A stretch of 64,000 bases of DNA from Rhodeus uyekii. Lineage: Eukaryota > Chordata > Actinopteri > Cypriniformes > Acheilognathidae. Where the stretch lies: the NCBI GenBank assembly GCA_037043235.1, contig JAWRVZ010000013.1, forward strand, positions 5,393,501 through 5,457,500. The letters run 5' to 3'. Of this stretch, positions 1-13,479 are shown in pieces; within the stretch, counting starts at the first letter, position 1; every line of letters begins with the position of its first letter. The notes beneath the pieces are model-generated. The model was not told where the DNA came from and made no database searches. It saw only the letters and a program-made list of their open reading frames with translations. Position numbers and translations under genes: made by a program.

Positions 1-1176
1 TCCTCACTGCGTGTGTGTGTAAAAATATAGAGATGACCAATTGTTAGCGTCCAGTTGTCCATTGGATTTGTGCCGAAATTTCATCATGTGTTAATATACG
101 AAGCATTTGACTTACTCCATCTGGATGTAGTTCAAAGCATCCCAAATAATGTGCATGCAGATGGTTGATTTGCATTTGTGTCATTAGTGTAAATGAAATC
201 AGAAAGTAATAAATTAAATCTACAACTTGCACAAACAACTAATGAGTTTGAACAAACTGTACATGCACAAATAATGAGTAATCCAGTTTTATATTATGCT
301 TGTGCAGTAAAACGCAATTCAATAAAGCCAGATTAATTGGATTATCTGTCAGTGCTAGAAAAAAAAAACTTTAAGTAAATGTCAAGTGGCCCCAGTTGGT
401 TACATTTCATTTCATAATGCATTTTAGACAATCTACACCATAACCGGAGCTGCTATAAAATTAAAGTTCTAACTTTGTGGCGTTAATGAAGTGAGCATCC
501 TAAAGTCTGATTTCTTGTGATGTGTCACAGTTAGGACAGGAGGCCCCGTGATACTTGAAATGTTTCATCTTTGTTTAGTCTGACTGGTTTGAATTTACTG
601 GCACACTAAAGGCATTACGCTCTTCAGTCAAAGAGAAGAAGCAGGTTAGCCTCCAAGTGGATACGCACCAAGCAGTCTGCGTCTGCCCCTTCTGCTACCT
701 CGTCCCCGGGGATCTCTTTGCATCCAGCAGTAGTCAATTAAGACAGAGGTGGGCACTCAGCATAACGAGCAGCAGCTGGCAGAGGAAGGCCAGGGAGATG
801 AGGGTCCTGTTTACTGCAAATAAACACACTCAACAGATGGACTACGGTCTTCCACATAGCCAGAAGTTGGTCTTGATGGTGGCTCTAATAGGGAGATGAC
901 TTAAGAACGCTTGAGGTTGAGTGCTCTTATTCCACAAAGAGCTTGACTTAAATTGGGGACCTTTGGCTGTTTTCTGCCACAGTACTTGTTATTTGTGATC
1001 TTGGCTAACTTGATACATCAGTTTGCACATTTGTTGAGATTTGTAGATACAGAAGAAGAATTCAATATCGAGTTCTAACTAGTGGAAAACATTGTTACTG
1101 GTGTCAGAAAATTAAAAGACTGCTGCCTAAACAGATAAAAAAAAAAAAATCTAATATTATCTGAATTTCCCTGTCC

Positions 1177-1484
1177 TGTTTTCCAATACAAGTATCTAAA
1201 CGTCTTTAAATCAAGATGCATTTAGATGCAAATTTACAATGTTGTCTTGTTTTCTGTGAAACGGATCAAAATGAAGTTCATTTATGCTTAAAACAAGAAT
1301 AAATTTCAATGAAAACTTCCCTTTGAATTAAGTAGATTTTTCAGAGCCTATTGGCAGATATTTGTTCTTGTTTTTAATCATAAATTCACTTCATTTTAAT
1401 CCATTTCACAGAAAACAAGACTTTATATTTTGTATCTCCAATAAATGCATCTTAAGACATTTGGAAAAACTGGAAAACAGGATC
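1177..1484. mobile_element. MITE-like element with long inverted repeats
   Basis: The two ends are inverted copies of each other: tgttttcca... at 1177 and ...tggaaaaca at 1484. The inner segment cttgttttctgtgaaa near 1245 matches the inverse of ttt-cacagaaaacaag near 1407. Arms are each well over 100 bases with a short centre. This is the structure of a non-autonomous DNA transposon able to fold as one hairpin. The family was not identified. Confidence 0.7.
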
Positions 1485-1529
1485 ACGGAGGAACATCACA
1501 TATTTGAGCTGTTTGATAAGTAGGTACAA

Positions 1530-1715
1530 TAAAGTTATTTATGGGAGCAGAGTGATTCAAGCTACCCTTCTATTTTGAAAAATGAAATTTGGATAAAAAT
1601 GAAAACGACTCATTGTGTTTCTCTCTAGACATTTACACTTATATACGTATAGTTTTCCATTACATTTTCCTTACTAGGTCTTAAAAAGGTCTGAAATGTA
1701 TCCTCTTTCACCCTT
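1530..1715 (+). repeat. Interspersed repeat, copy 1 (second copy at 16680-17175)
   Basis: It shares the blocks gagtgattcaagct, actcattgtgtttctctc, gacatttacactt, gtatagttttc and ggtcttaaa in the same order with 16915-17130. The family was not identified; the two copies lie in different PARG-region introns. Confidence 0.6.
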
Positions 1716-3016
1716 GATTTGCAAGTGACTTCTATGCGAGTTGTGCTTCAAATATTTTTATATAATTAAACTTATCTTAATTTCTGGTACTAGTGATTAC
1801 CGGCCAGTGTAACTTTAGTTGGTGGAGCAAAATTTTTCAGACAGTGGCCTGACAAGATCTGTTGCTCACCAGGCACCAGTTTCACTTTGCTATATTATTG
1901 TTACATGACTGAGGATGAGGATGTTTTTGAAGCATATGATTATATAGATATCTTAGGAGACACTTTCTTATCCAATACTACAGCACTTTTCATACTTACT
2001 CAGTTGCTGGTTTGATAATAATAATGTTCACTTACCATAGTTTGCAAAGCAACTCTTTAACCACCTTAGTTCTGTGTGTGGAGTCTTTCTCAAGAGTGCT
2101 ACAAATGGCAGACTTTGTTTGAATGTCAAAAGCCATTTCTTTATTACAATGGTTTTGTTATAGTTATGGCTTCAGCCAAGACGTCAGAATGTCCCCTCCA
2201 TACTTAGGATGATTTGATAGAATAATCTAAAACCTGTGTAAATCAGTAGCTGTCTGTGACTTTTATGGCTGAATCAAATTTAATTAACCAGAGCCATTAA
2301 ATCTATAAGGGAGGCAATCAAACCCATTAGCAAAGTGCACCGCATTCTAATGAAGCATGCTTGAGTGGACCAGCTCCTTAAACTGTCCACTTAAGTGCTT
2401 GAGCTGTGCCTTGCTCTTTGGCTCTTGCACGATGCATCTTCATGTTCCTTAGTGTTTTTCTTCTTCTGCTTTTGCCATAATCTTTTTATTACTGTACTCT
2501 TTTGGTGAGCAAGCATCAACCCTTTTGGGCCATCCGCAGTAATGAGATGCATAAACGTGAGAACAATCACTCTCGTTATCTATAAATTTTAATGTAAATA
2601 TGAATCAATGTATTGTCGTTCTCACTGCATACTTTCCCCCGTGTGCTGGTTATTTATAGATTTATAATATTTCCGTTCTCCAAATTTTCTGGTTATATTA
2701 TGCGGCTAAAACCATTATTTCTTATTTCCCTGTATCATCAACAGAGGGCACTGGTATGTCAGCCTGGAGAACTGGCAATTGATTTTCAATTTAAGAGATT
2801 AAATGAAACATCACTGAACAGTGGTCAGTTAATAACTGTAAGAGAGTTCTGAATTGTGCATGTCAAATGTGTGCTTGTGCTAGACTGCCAAGTAATATTT
2901 TTTTACAGCAGAACATAAAACGGCAAGACCACATCAGAGTATAAAGGCTTCTTTATGCAATGCTGCGTACAGGCAGTACTGAAAATATGGAAACTCTCTT
3001 CTTTGGTTCAGTGTAA

Positions 3017-4027
3017 GGTAACATTTTATTTAATGGTCCCTTTTGAGCGTTCTGTTGACTTTAAGCAACTTTGCTATTATATTTCAGCTAAGATATAGTA
3101 TTAGTAGAATATCTTTATTGTGATGCTCCTCTAACAGACATTCTACTGATTAGAAGTAACTTTGCAACTACAGTAATACCTCGGTTTATGAGTGTAATTC
3201 GTTCCAAGAGCGAGCTTGTAACCCAAAATTCTCGTACACCAAAACAATTTTCCCCATAAGAATGCACTAAAAATCACTCGATTCGTTCCACACGACCATA
3301 AATGCCCATTTTAAATATTTTTTTAGTTTTACCCTATTAATTAGTTAAAATTATAACCATTAAGATCTCATATAAATACTAATTAATAATTGACAGTTAA
3401 ACTTGAAAAATACTTGACATTTTACTGTAACACGCACTTTACCTTTGAGTAGCGTCGCTGCTGACGTGAAGGAGACGAGAGGAGGGTGTTACTGCTTACA
3501 GGGAGAATTTTGTACCTTCTTTCTATATGCTTTAGTGTACGTATATATTTCATTACGTGAACAATAGTGATCACAATTAATGTTAACAGCACAAGGTAAA
3601 ACCGCTGTAAACGTATCACTTATAAAAGTATGCACTGTGGTGAATGATGCAACTAAACCGAGCGACGCTGAGGGCTGATAATGAGTTAAGGGCTGATAAA
3701 GGGGTTGGAACCACGTGACTGTTTTATGAGAGGCTGTCGTTAGGATATTTCCAGTAAAAATGCGCGCAAAGATGCTGTGCATTAGAACTTTTCCACACAA
3801 AAATGCGCGTGGGCGAGGCAATATTTTTCTCGCACACCGATACAATGCTCGTACACCAATTTGCTTGTATACTAAGTCACTCGTTAACCGAGGTATTACT
3901 GTACATGCAAAGTTAACCTTAACCCTACCAGTCTACTAACACTCTAATTAGAGTTGGTAGTCATGTAATTGCAACGTTGCTTATTGTCAACAGAATGAGT
4001 TAAAGGGAACATCAAATAAAGTGAACC
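3017..4027. mobile_element. MITE interrupted by a second transposon
   Basis: The left end (gtaacattttatttaatggtcccttt, then gttgactttaagcaactttgc) is the inverted complement of the right end (gcaacgttgcttattgtcaac, then aaagggaacatcaaataaagtga). Without the inserted 3171-3901 element, this outer element is about 278 bases. A related copy lies at 48002-48240. Confidence 0.75.
3171..3901. mobile_element. Pogo/Tigger-like non-autonomous DNA transposon, nested, with TA target duplication
   Basis: The ends are CAGTAATACCTCGG and its inverse CCGAGGTATTACTG, flanked on both sides by TA (3169-3170 and 3902-3903). The terminal sequence and TA target duplication fit pogo/Tigger-type elements. Removing it restores a continuous gcaacTAcatgcaaag in the outer element. 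The 731-base body carries no transposase. Confidence 0.8.
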
Positions 4028-6476
4028 CCGATGTGAATGAAAGGGGACATCATCACAGGCCTTGTATTTTGTCATTTTTAAATTTCAAATGTCATCATAA
4101 TTTCATGTTTGAAATATGAAGGAAAATATAAACATGAAATGTTCAGTAATTCTGATTAAATGCACCAAGAATCATATACCTTGGAAATATCAAAGGTAAT
4201 TGTGAAATAATAAAACAATGGTTTTGCGACCAGATGAATTTACATTACACAAGTGATTTCTGGTTATGCGTTGGCTAGATACAGTATTGCACTTTGTGAG
4301 TGCTAGAGTAAAACTTGCTCCAAGCATGATGTCATCGGTGTGTGTTTAGGGTAACTCTGCCTTTGACTCATCATGCGACAAATGCTACTGTCTTCTGTTT
4401 CCTGTTGGATGCAAAGAGATCGTCTTTGTGTGGACTGAACTATTTGTAATTTATTGGAGTCTTATGTAATAAGTATGATAATTTAAATCTATTAATTCAC
4501 TTCCTCTGAATGTGGCCTGGCTGGTGGCTGAGATGTGAACATATTGAAGTTGAATCTCCAGCAACAAAACCATTACAGCAGTATTTATCAATTTTTCAGT
4601 GAGGATATTGTCTAGCAATTTGTTGTGAAACAAAGATGATATTCTGCATTCTGCACTAGTATCAAATATCACTCCCATTATTTCACAATTCCAATTCAAG
4701 AACAGCAGAATAATTTACACGATAGTATACAACCTCATCAAGATGCGCAAATAGCCTTTCTGACATCTACAAATTGCGTCCGTTACTGCTGGACTCCAAT
4801 AATTGTCACAAAGTTGAGCAGCTGCTGGGGTTTTGATTGACAACAGAGGTGTAATGGCTATGGAAAGCAGAAAAATACAAATTAGGAACTGTCTTGTCAT
4901 AAATTGTAGTTGAGCCTCAGCCCTACCCTGAAATGAAAGTGTCAGAGCAGTGGGCTCTGATAAATTCACTCTACTGGCTCAGTGCACAGAACTCCACTTC
5001 AAGCCTTTTGCCCTCCACAAATGCTTTCGCCTACACAACCATGTTATTTCAGTGTCTTGGAACTGTGGGATTCCCTGCAGCCATCACACAGTGTGTTTGT
5101 GTAAGCATACTGACCCACCACACAATGCTTATTATGCAAGTTATGCTATGAATGGTACTGGTGGATTTACAAGTGATCGGACAAGTTACATGGATGTTAA
5201 TCACCTTTGAATTTTTCTGTTTTTGACCGTTTTTGAACCCCACATATACACAGTCAAATATGTTGTGTCTCTCACTGACTATCATTGTGTGGACAAAAAC
5301 ATTTAAATATTCTTGAAAATATATTGTATATACATATTATGTACAGGTTTGGAGGGGTGAACTGTCACTTTAATGCCTAAACAGCTATGTGAAATACCAA
5401 GTAATATATACAAGTACCACAATACGTCATGTAACATTTTATTTTCCTTGTATACGGTATATCGCGTATATAAAGAATGACTTTTTGTCCACCCTCGGAA
5501 TTCTTATTGGTTGTATTTTGATGGAGCTTGTAGTATGTTATCTAACAGGTTCTGGTTGGGCAGGATAAGGGGGAATGAAGGAGGTCGTTTGATTTAGCGA
5601 GGTCTAACTCCTGCAACCTCAGCTCAGGCCTATCCGGCCTGTCAGCTCTCCTCACTTATTAGGCCCAGAGGAGCACTTTACGATGTCAAGCAGGTCATTA
5701 CTTATGACAGCATTTAGTCAGGCCTCCTTTGCGGGCATATAAATGCTCCTTGGTTAAATTGTCAGACGAGGCTTCCCGTCCAGAAGACCCCTGCACCGCC
5801 TCTCCTTCCACAACCCATTTGCATCTGTTCCAGGAATCCCATTTAATCAGCTGAGCACGCCCAGTAACCTTGATGAAATGGGCCCGTGACTGAGCGCGCT
5901 GCCAATTGTGGCCTCTATATTTATAAATAAGTATGTTGTAAATCTGTGTGATGATAAAACAGTAGCGTATTTATTTTTGCTGAAATCACACAAGGTTGCT
6001 GAGCTAGCTTACGCTGTTTTGACACCCTCCGCTTCAGATTGAATATCACGAAGCGGTGCTGTTTGCCTGATCAGAGATCTACGGTAGCATTGGTTTAGTC
6101 GTATTTTAACCAAGATGAAAGTGCAGTGAGGGCTTTGTCTTTATTTCCACCTCAGTGATGTCATTCACCAGTGGGAGCATCCTTGCAAAATTGCGTTTTT
6201 GTAACCTCTGTGCAATAGACCAAGCTGTTACTACCTCCTCGGATATGAGTGAGATGTTTTTTTTCTTTCTTTTTTTCTTGCACTGACTACACTGACAATC
6301 CAAGCGATTTTATTTATTAAATTCTCTGAATTCAGCTATTTGGATGCTCCAGGCAATAGAGATAAAATGATTGCTGGGATTGCCCATAGGATATAAGGTC
6401 GACTAATATGGTTAATATTATGTTTATTTAATGCACTTTCAGGTTCTATGAGTCATACTTGCAAAAATGTAAAACT

Positions 6477-6500
6477 TGTTGTTGTTGTTGTTGTTGTTTT
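6477..6500 (+). repeat. (GTT)n microsatellite
   Basis: Seven to eight tandem GTT units. Confidence 0.9.
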
Positions 6501-7815
6501 GCTGAAAGCCAGCAGCCCAGGATGCAGATAATTTTGTTCACCTATTGATGTCGTTTTGACACCATAGCATCCTATTGGGGGGTTTTTCTTTCCTTTTTTT
6601 CTGACAACTGAATAATACTGTCTATGACAAGTCGACAGCTGGGTTCAAGTGTCTTATTCAAAAATATGTCTTTTTTTCTGACAGTTGTTTATCATTAAAT
6701 GGTGTTTTAGGGAAAAGGCCCCAGGAGCAGAGAAACCGATGCAGAAAAGGCTTCATTATTTATTCTATTTTGTACCAGACAGTTGACATTTTGATTTTGA
6801 TTTTTCTTTTTTCCTTTCTTATTAGTTTGAGGACATAACATGGTAATGTTGTCAATCTTTAATTGAACATTATGTATTGTTTTCCAAGCAAGAGGTATCA
6901 CTGCAATGAAGGCTTTCATAAGATTTTGTTCAGTCACAACAATTTAATAGACAAATATACTTTTTACTACCATTAAAAAATGTCAGGATTTTTGAAAAAA
7001 ACATGATGATGCTTTAAATTGATCTAAAGTGACAAATGCTTTTACATTGTTACAAGACGTACTTTCTATTCATTAAAGAATCCTGATCAACATATGTATC
7101 CTGGTTTCCACAAACAATATTAAGCAGCTGCATCGTCTTTAACATAGATATATAATAAGAGATTATTCTTGAGTACATAATCAGCATTATGAGTAAAGAC
7201 TGATGAAAATGTAGCTTTGCTGTCACAGAAATAAATGACTATTTACTATAATTTTAAAATCCATAGTACTGTGAAAACATCTTGGGCACTTTAGTATTTT
7301 CACCAGATAAAATAAACTCTTGTTTTAAGACATTTATTTATGTCTTTTGCTCTTGTGCACGAGGAGTTTGCACATGGAGAGTCGGCGCTCCACATGGAGA
7401 TCTGATCTCACCATCATCAAATATGTTATTACATGAAGAAACATAAATGTTTAGTTCTTCTAGACTAAATCTAGAAGAATCAGGGCACACTACAGCCAAA
7501 AACCCAAACTATTCTTTTTCTGGTGAAAGTACTAACGTGCCTAATACTTTTGCACAGTACTGTATGAAAATAAAAACCAGTTATTTTACATTGCAATATA
7601 GCTTCACAATATAATTGTTTTTAATTTCTTCAATTCAATAAATGCACCCTTGGTGAGTGTACAAGACTTATTAAATATATTGATATTTCTTTTAGATCCT
7701 ACATTTTTGAATAGTAGTGTACCTTTAGAAAGTATGATCAGACCTGTTTTGTTTATATCCAGCTAAGTGAATAACCTGTTGTAGGTATGAAACCCATTCA
7801 ATCTCTCTCTTGCAG

Positions 7816-10800
7816 GATATGGACCATTATGAAGTAAATCTTCTCTTTAACGTCACGTTGCCAAAGATGGTGAAGCTGGTTTTGGATACACCTAAGATTT
7901 GCACCCAGGTAAAGCTACAAAAAAATCATATGCTATCCTCAACATTGGCTGGGACAGACACTCAGGTTTTTCGTAGAAATAGATCAGTAGGGATAATCAT
8001 GTCTGGCGTGTTGCGGTGTAAAACCAGTGGCTAGTGAAGGACACAATCGTACGTCATTTGGAGCTGAACGAATAGAAGCCGCTACTAGACATCCATCAGC
8101 CTAATTTCTGACATCAGAACAACACTGTTGGGGATGTTTTCTTAAGTGTGTCCTAATTGATCTATTCTGTATTTGTAAGATTACAAAGTATAATTTAGAG
8201 ACGATGTTTCATCGAGTGACTGGTTGAATACTAAACTAGAAAGTATGAAAGTATTTTTAACTTTAAAAAAAGAAAAACACCCTTCAATACACTCTAATAA
8301 ATTTAGGCCAGTCAAATCTTTTTCCCTTCAACAAGCTTGTTCTTACTCAGCCTGATCAAGATCCTGCGCATTTGATTAGAAGAAAACGCGCGTTTTGCCC
8401 TTAAAAGGGAAAATAACTCCTTGCCCAGCTGCAATCTTTTGTTTATGCTTTTTTTTATTAAAGTTTGCATTGATTAGTCATCTATACTGCCCATAAGAGT
8501 CTTTAAGTCCAAATAGGACAGATGGATGACACTCTGTGTAAATGCTACTGGCTGATGTTGGGATACAGCAGGGCACCTTAATTACTCCTAGCCATTTGCT
8601 TAATGTAATTCTGTCTCCCTGTTTGGTCAATTGCTAAACTAATTATCTTTCCCTCTCTCTCCTCTTCCACAGCCAATCCCGCTGCTTAAGATGAAGATGA
8701 ATCAGTCCTTGACCATGTCACAGGAACAAATTGCCTGCCTCCTTGCCAATGCCTTCTTCTGTACATTTCCCAGACGCAACTCACGCAAGTCCGAGTATGG
8801 CAACTACCCCGAGATCAATTTTTACAGGTAGTGCCTCCTCTTCAGTGGTGACTCTGGAGACCCGTTACTTTCTTTGCAGGTCTAGGTATTGATTGTCTGA
8901 GGTTTTATCTTTCCATCCAAATTAGGGTTTGTGTAGGCTGTGAGGTAATTCTCAACATGATTTAATTTTGCTTCCCATTATCTAGTAGTCTGTTTCTATT
9001 ACGTTTACAATCCATTTTTTTGGCCTGTTAATGTGGCATGTATAGGCCCCAAGTTTTAAATTTAGTGAAGTCTACACAACATTACACTTCTACACATTCA
9101 CAAATTCACACTGTGTTTTTCATTTACAATGAGCATATGCACTATTCTGACTTTTCCATCATTAAATGTTTTAATATTGAATCATCCATAAGAGGTTATG
9201 ATCCTTCAGACTCCAGTTAGAGTTGTAAGTGTTGTAAACACAATCTTTGCCATATTAACTATTTTTGGGGTTTCAATAATTCCGTGATGTGGCTATTGTT
9301 AAAAATATGTAGTTTTTCTTTTGGCTGACTTCGGACCTTATTGCCGTTTTACAGTGTGTAGAGGAGATCGCGTGTAGGAGTTACTCTCCCCTCTTAAATT
9401 GAATCTCTACAACAAAGCCACTCATGTGGTACAGAACTTAAATCAAGCCTTTATAGGCTGATTAAAACAAATGAATGAGATGCTAGAAAGACTGATGTGA
9501 AGTGCGTGGCCATCCATCTCTCGTCTGTCATCATGCCTAGTCAGATGTCTTCCTCTGAGCAGGATCCCCCTGCAGCCAGTGCTCATCTCCCTGCATGGAG
9601 ATGTTGTTAGTATTTAAAGACAATGTATCAAAGTGTACATATCAGTGACAGTCGGATGAGATACGCTGTCATATGGCCAGTCCTATAATTTTTTGTCATA
9701 TGGCCAGATCATTTGAAGGGCTCATCATGAATGGCTCCCTGTCACAGAGATTCAAATGATAAGGGTGATATTTATTCATGATGTAGCTGGTAAAATGAGT
9801 TTTGTTTACTATGTACAGGTTTATAGATACAGTAATACCTCGGTTTATGAGTTTAATTCGTTCCAAGAGCGAGCTCGTACACCAAAACAATTTTCCCCAT
9901 AAGAATGCACTAAAAATCACTTGAATCGTTCCACACGACCATAAATGCCCATTTTAAATATTTTTTTGGTTTTAACCTATTAATTACATTTAAAATTATA
10001 ACCATTAAGATCTCGTATAAATACTAATTAGTAATTGACTCTAAAACTCTAAAAAGTTTCATTTTCTATATTCTTTCTATATGCTGTACTGTACATATAT
10101 ATTTCACTACATTGTAGCGTTGCTACTTTGAACGAGAAGGAACCTGTCTGGTTATTAAGAGATTGTATTGAGAACTAACGGATTGCTGTTCTGGCTTCAA
10201 CCCACGCCGTACATAACAGAAGAATCAAAACTATATCTCTGCTTCAGAGCTCTCTCTAATCCCTCAGAACTCAACTCTCTCTAGCGCCGACTGAAACCCC
10301 GCCCTCTTAAAGTGACAAGACTGTTAACTTAACACTTATTGAACACATCAGATTAATTAGTTCGTTCAACATTTGTAACGATATTGCAACGTGAAGAATA
10401 GCGATCACAATTAATGCAACAACACAATGTAAAACTGCTGTAAATCACTTATGTAGATCATTGTGACAAATGATCAAGAATTATAACTGTTTATAGTATG
10501 CTGTTCTCTAAAAGTGTGTGGCCCTTTAAGAATGTCATAACCCCCTGGGTGCTGGACTGAGAACACAGGTGAGCCTCATTAGTATGCAATGTGTCGTGTT
10601 GGTAACACATGCTCCATTAATAAAGATTCATCATTCACATACATCATATTCACAGTAATAGTCGTTGTGATGATTAACGGAATGAACAACAACTTATAAT
10701 GCACTGTGGTGAATGATGCAATGATGCAATTTAAATTGACGAATTAATGTAGTAGTGCTGCAGAAACTTCTTATAAAAGTTACTGTCAAATATTGTCTTT

Positions 10801-13437
10801 GCTGTAATGAAGTTGCTTTTATCCAAAAAACAAACCAAGTAGCAAACAATCTTTTAAAATCTCTTTGGGAAAACAGTCAGTGGTTCATCGTGCTGCACAG
10901 AAGCACGAAGAACGCAGCCCTTAGTTTTACTCTGTCATTCTGAGATGGCTATTGATTCCCCAGGCACTTCAAGTACTTATACAACTTCCTAGACATACAG
11001 AGGATCTAAATATAATGCATTTGGCTTACGTTTCTGCCTTTTTCCCCCTGCTGGTCATACTCAAAAGTGCTCTATGTAATAAAGGTCTGAGTGATATCAG
11101 CATTAAAGTAATTGAACTTAATTGATCATTCATGTGAACACAGTGATCCAGACTGTGTACTAGAATTCTACATTAAAAATGTATTTAGTGTATGTTGCCA
11201 TGCCTTCTTTTTGTTTTTTGTTTTCTTCTATATTGTATTATTTAGGAGAGTGTGGTCCGTCGCAACAGCCATGCCGCAGAAAACAAGTTTCAGCAAGACC
11301 GCAGAGTATCCAGACATGCGGATCGTTACGGTGCGGCCCACTTTAATTGAGTGACTGTCCATCAGTTTACTCATTGGCTTGAGCACTGCCGCTATCAAGC
11401 GCCAGGCAATTTAGAGATTGCTTGTTTGGCAGAGCTGTCAAAGTCTGCCCTCGGGGAAATGACATATAGGCTGGCTGAAGATATATTTACTTTAGTTTCA
11501 AAATGTGCACATCAAAGCAAGCATTCCTGCGCTGCAGAATACCTCCAAACATATAAAAACAGATCCACCACTGAGATCTGAACAACTGGCATTTTTTCTT
11601 GAAAGATGCAGATTGATGCCATGTTTGTTGTTTTCAGTTATGTCCGACTTGAATTGGGTTGTACAACGACTGCATTCATAGAATTATATTTAGGGGTGAA
11701 TAGGATAAGCCGTATCAGATTTTCCTTAAATCTGCTGTTGTAAATAAAAAAGCAGTTGTAATTCTGGGTGTCTGCTTCGGCATTTTTGACTTGCTTCTTG
11801 CCATACATTTATGGAAGTAGCTTTCCTGTAGTTCAATCAGTAGGGCATTGGTGTTTACAACGCCAAGGTCATGGGTTCGATCCCAGGGAAAGCAAGAACT
11901 GATTCAATGTGTTCCTTGAATGCAATGTAAGTTGCTTTGGATAAAAGCATCTGCCAAATGCATAAATGTATGTAAATATTTGATCATAAGTTTAAGGTCA
12001 GTGAGATGTACGTTTATTTATTTTAGTGTGTGAGATTTTATGTTGCATTAAATTGATCAAGTGTGCCATTTAAGGAGTGCTCATTTAAAGTTTCTGTTCA
12101 TAAAAAAAATATCTTCAAACGCAAAACATGTGGCAGTACAGCTATTTTCACCATTGATAATAATAATAGGGAATGTATTTAGTTGGCACTAAATCAACAA
12201 ATTACAGTGAGTAATTTGAAATGCCAAATTTTACTCTTTAGCCAAATTTTTACTCTTTAGCCAAATAATTATGGGTTTTCTACTTTGGCATTTCATCAAC
12301 ATGTTTATAGATTTTTAGATCTGGGCACAAAACTCATTTTGCCTGCCATGTACCTTCCCTTGTGCATTTCTCACCGACACGTCTTACCCTAGTCTGCTTT
12401 TTTTAATTTTGGTCACAGAAATTCCCTGCTTGTCATGTTATTGAAATCGGGTATATAAGATCCTTTAATAGGCACTTGTTTTGTTGAATTAAATAATATT
12501 TTCTTATGTTTCTCATAGGTCAACAATCAGTTTAACTAAAAAGCAGCTATTTTCAGTCAACAACAGGTTGCCCTCCAGGCCACATTACATAAAATCAGCT
12601 CCGCCATCAAGAAGGCTATATATAGGAAGCTTCAATAACTCTGTCTTCCTTCCCAAAGGGCTTTTAGTGCATCAGCTTTTCCTCTCTCATTTCATTTGTT
12701 CCACCCTCCCTGCTTATTCCATTGACATCAAGTGAGAGGAAGAATGAATGCAAGTGGAAGATGGTTAGCTTGAAGACTGCAGTATTCTAAATGGCGAAAG
12801 CCATTTGCTTCGGTAGGGGAGGCATCGCGACTGTAAGGCTTTTGCTATTTGGGACTTTTAAAAGCAAGCCTGCAGTTCTTTAATGTCTTTAAAAGAATGA
12901 AAAAGCGTTCCTCTCTCCATCCTTTGTGAAATGGGACATGAGAGCGGCGCTGAGCCCGCAGGCGTGGTTCCGTATCATTGTTGTCCTGACAGAAAGCCCA
13001 TCACAGGCAGGCTTGCTGAGCAAACAGGACTTGTGAGATGAAGCGGCAAAGTCTGATCACACGGAAGGCCTACTTCTCTTCACGTGTTCCCAAGAATGAC
13101 GCACTAACCTGCAGAAGTTCACATATATATCACACTGTCTTTGAGAACTAAACATCTCCCTCTAATGGTTGTATATGACTGTGTGGTAAATGCCCTCTGA
13201 AAGTAAATGTGGATTGTGTGAATTGATTTCGCTAATGTATGTACCCAATCAACACTTGTGTATCTTTGTCTTTTTATAGACTGTTTGAAGGTTCCTCCTC
13301 ACGCAAGATTGAGAAGCTCAAAACTCTGCTGTGCTATTTCAGAAGAGTCACTGAATCAAGTAAGTCTGCATCTGCCAAACTGTACAAATACCCACTTAAC
13401 GCTCCAACTTTGTTAATATGGTGTGTTTATTATATTC

Positions 13438-13479
<42 letters not shown>

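Larger units (their letters stand above)
1..7815. other. Noncoding DNA upstream of the first visible PARG exon
   Basis: No exon was recognised on either strand; I looked for PARG upstream exons and found none. Besides the repeats listed separately, the span has two less AT-rich blocks without repeats, 640-900 and 5560-5920, that could be regulatory. 6960-7110 holds a fragment of the CTACCGTTCA-end family (acattgttacaag, attcattaaagaatcctga). Confidence 0.5.
8828..13279. other. PARG intron
   Basis: Holds the truncated Tigger-like copy and the SINE. 11250-11580 is a relatively GC-balanced stretch with an open frame but no recognisable protein. 12600-13060 is similar without repeats. No exon seen. 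Confidence 0.5.

Noticed and set aside
3489..3845. 118-codon - strand ORF
   Set aside because: It lies wholly inside the Tigger-like element and shows no transposase motif.
4933..5210. Overlapping + strand ORFs before PARG
   Set aside because: No splice sites or sequence resemblance to PARG upstream exons; likely chance frames.
11351..11581. 76-codon + strand ORF with protein-like composition in a PARG intron
   Set aside because: No recognisable domain, no plausible acceptor/donor pair fitting PARG phase, and PARG is continuous without it.
11820..11893. A functional tRNA gene
   Set aside because: It folds, but the T-arm pairing is imperfect and it is fused to a SINE tail, so it is a SINE head.
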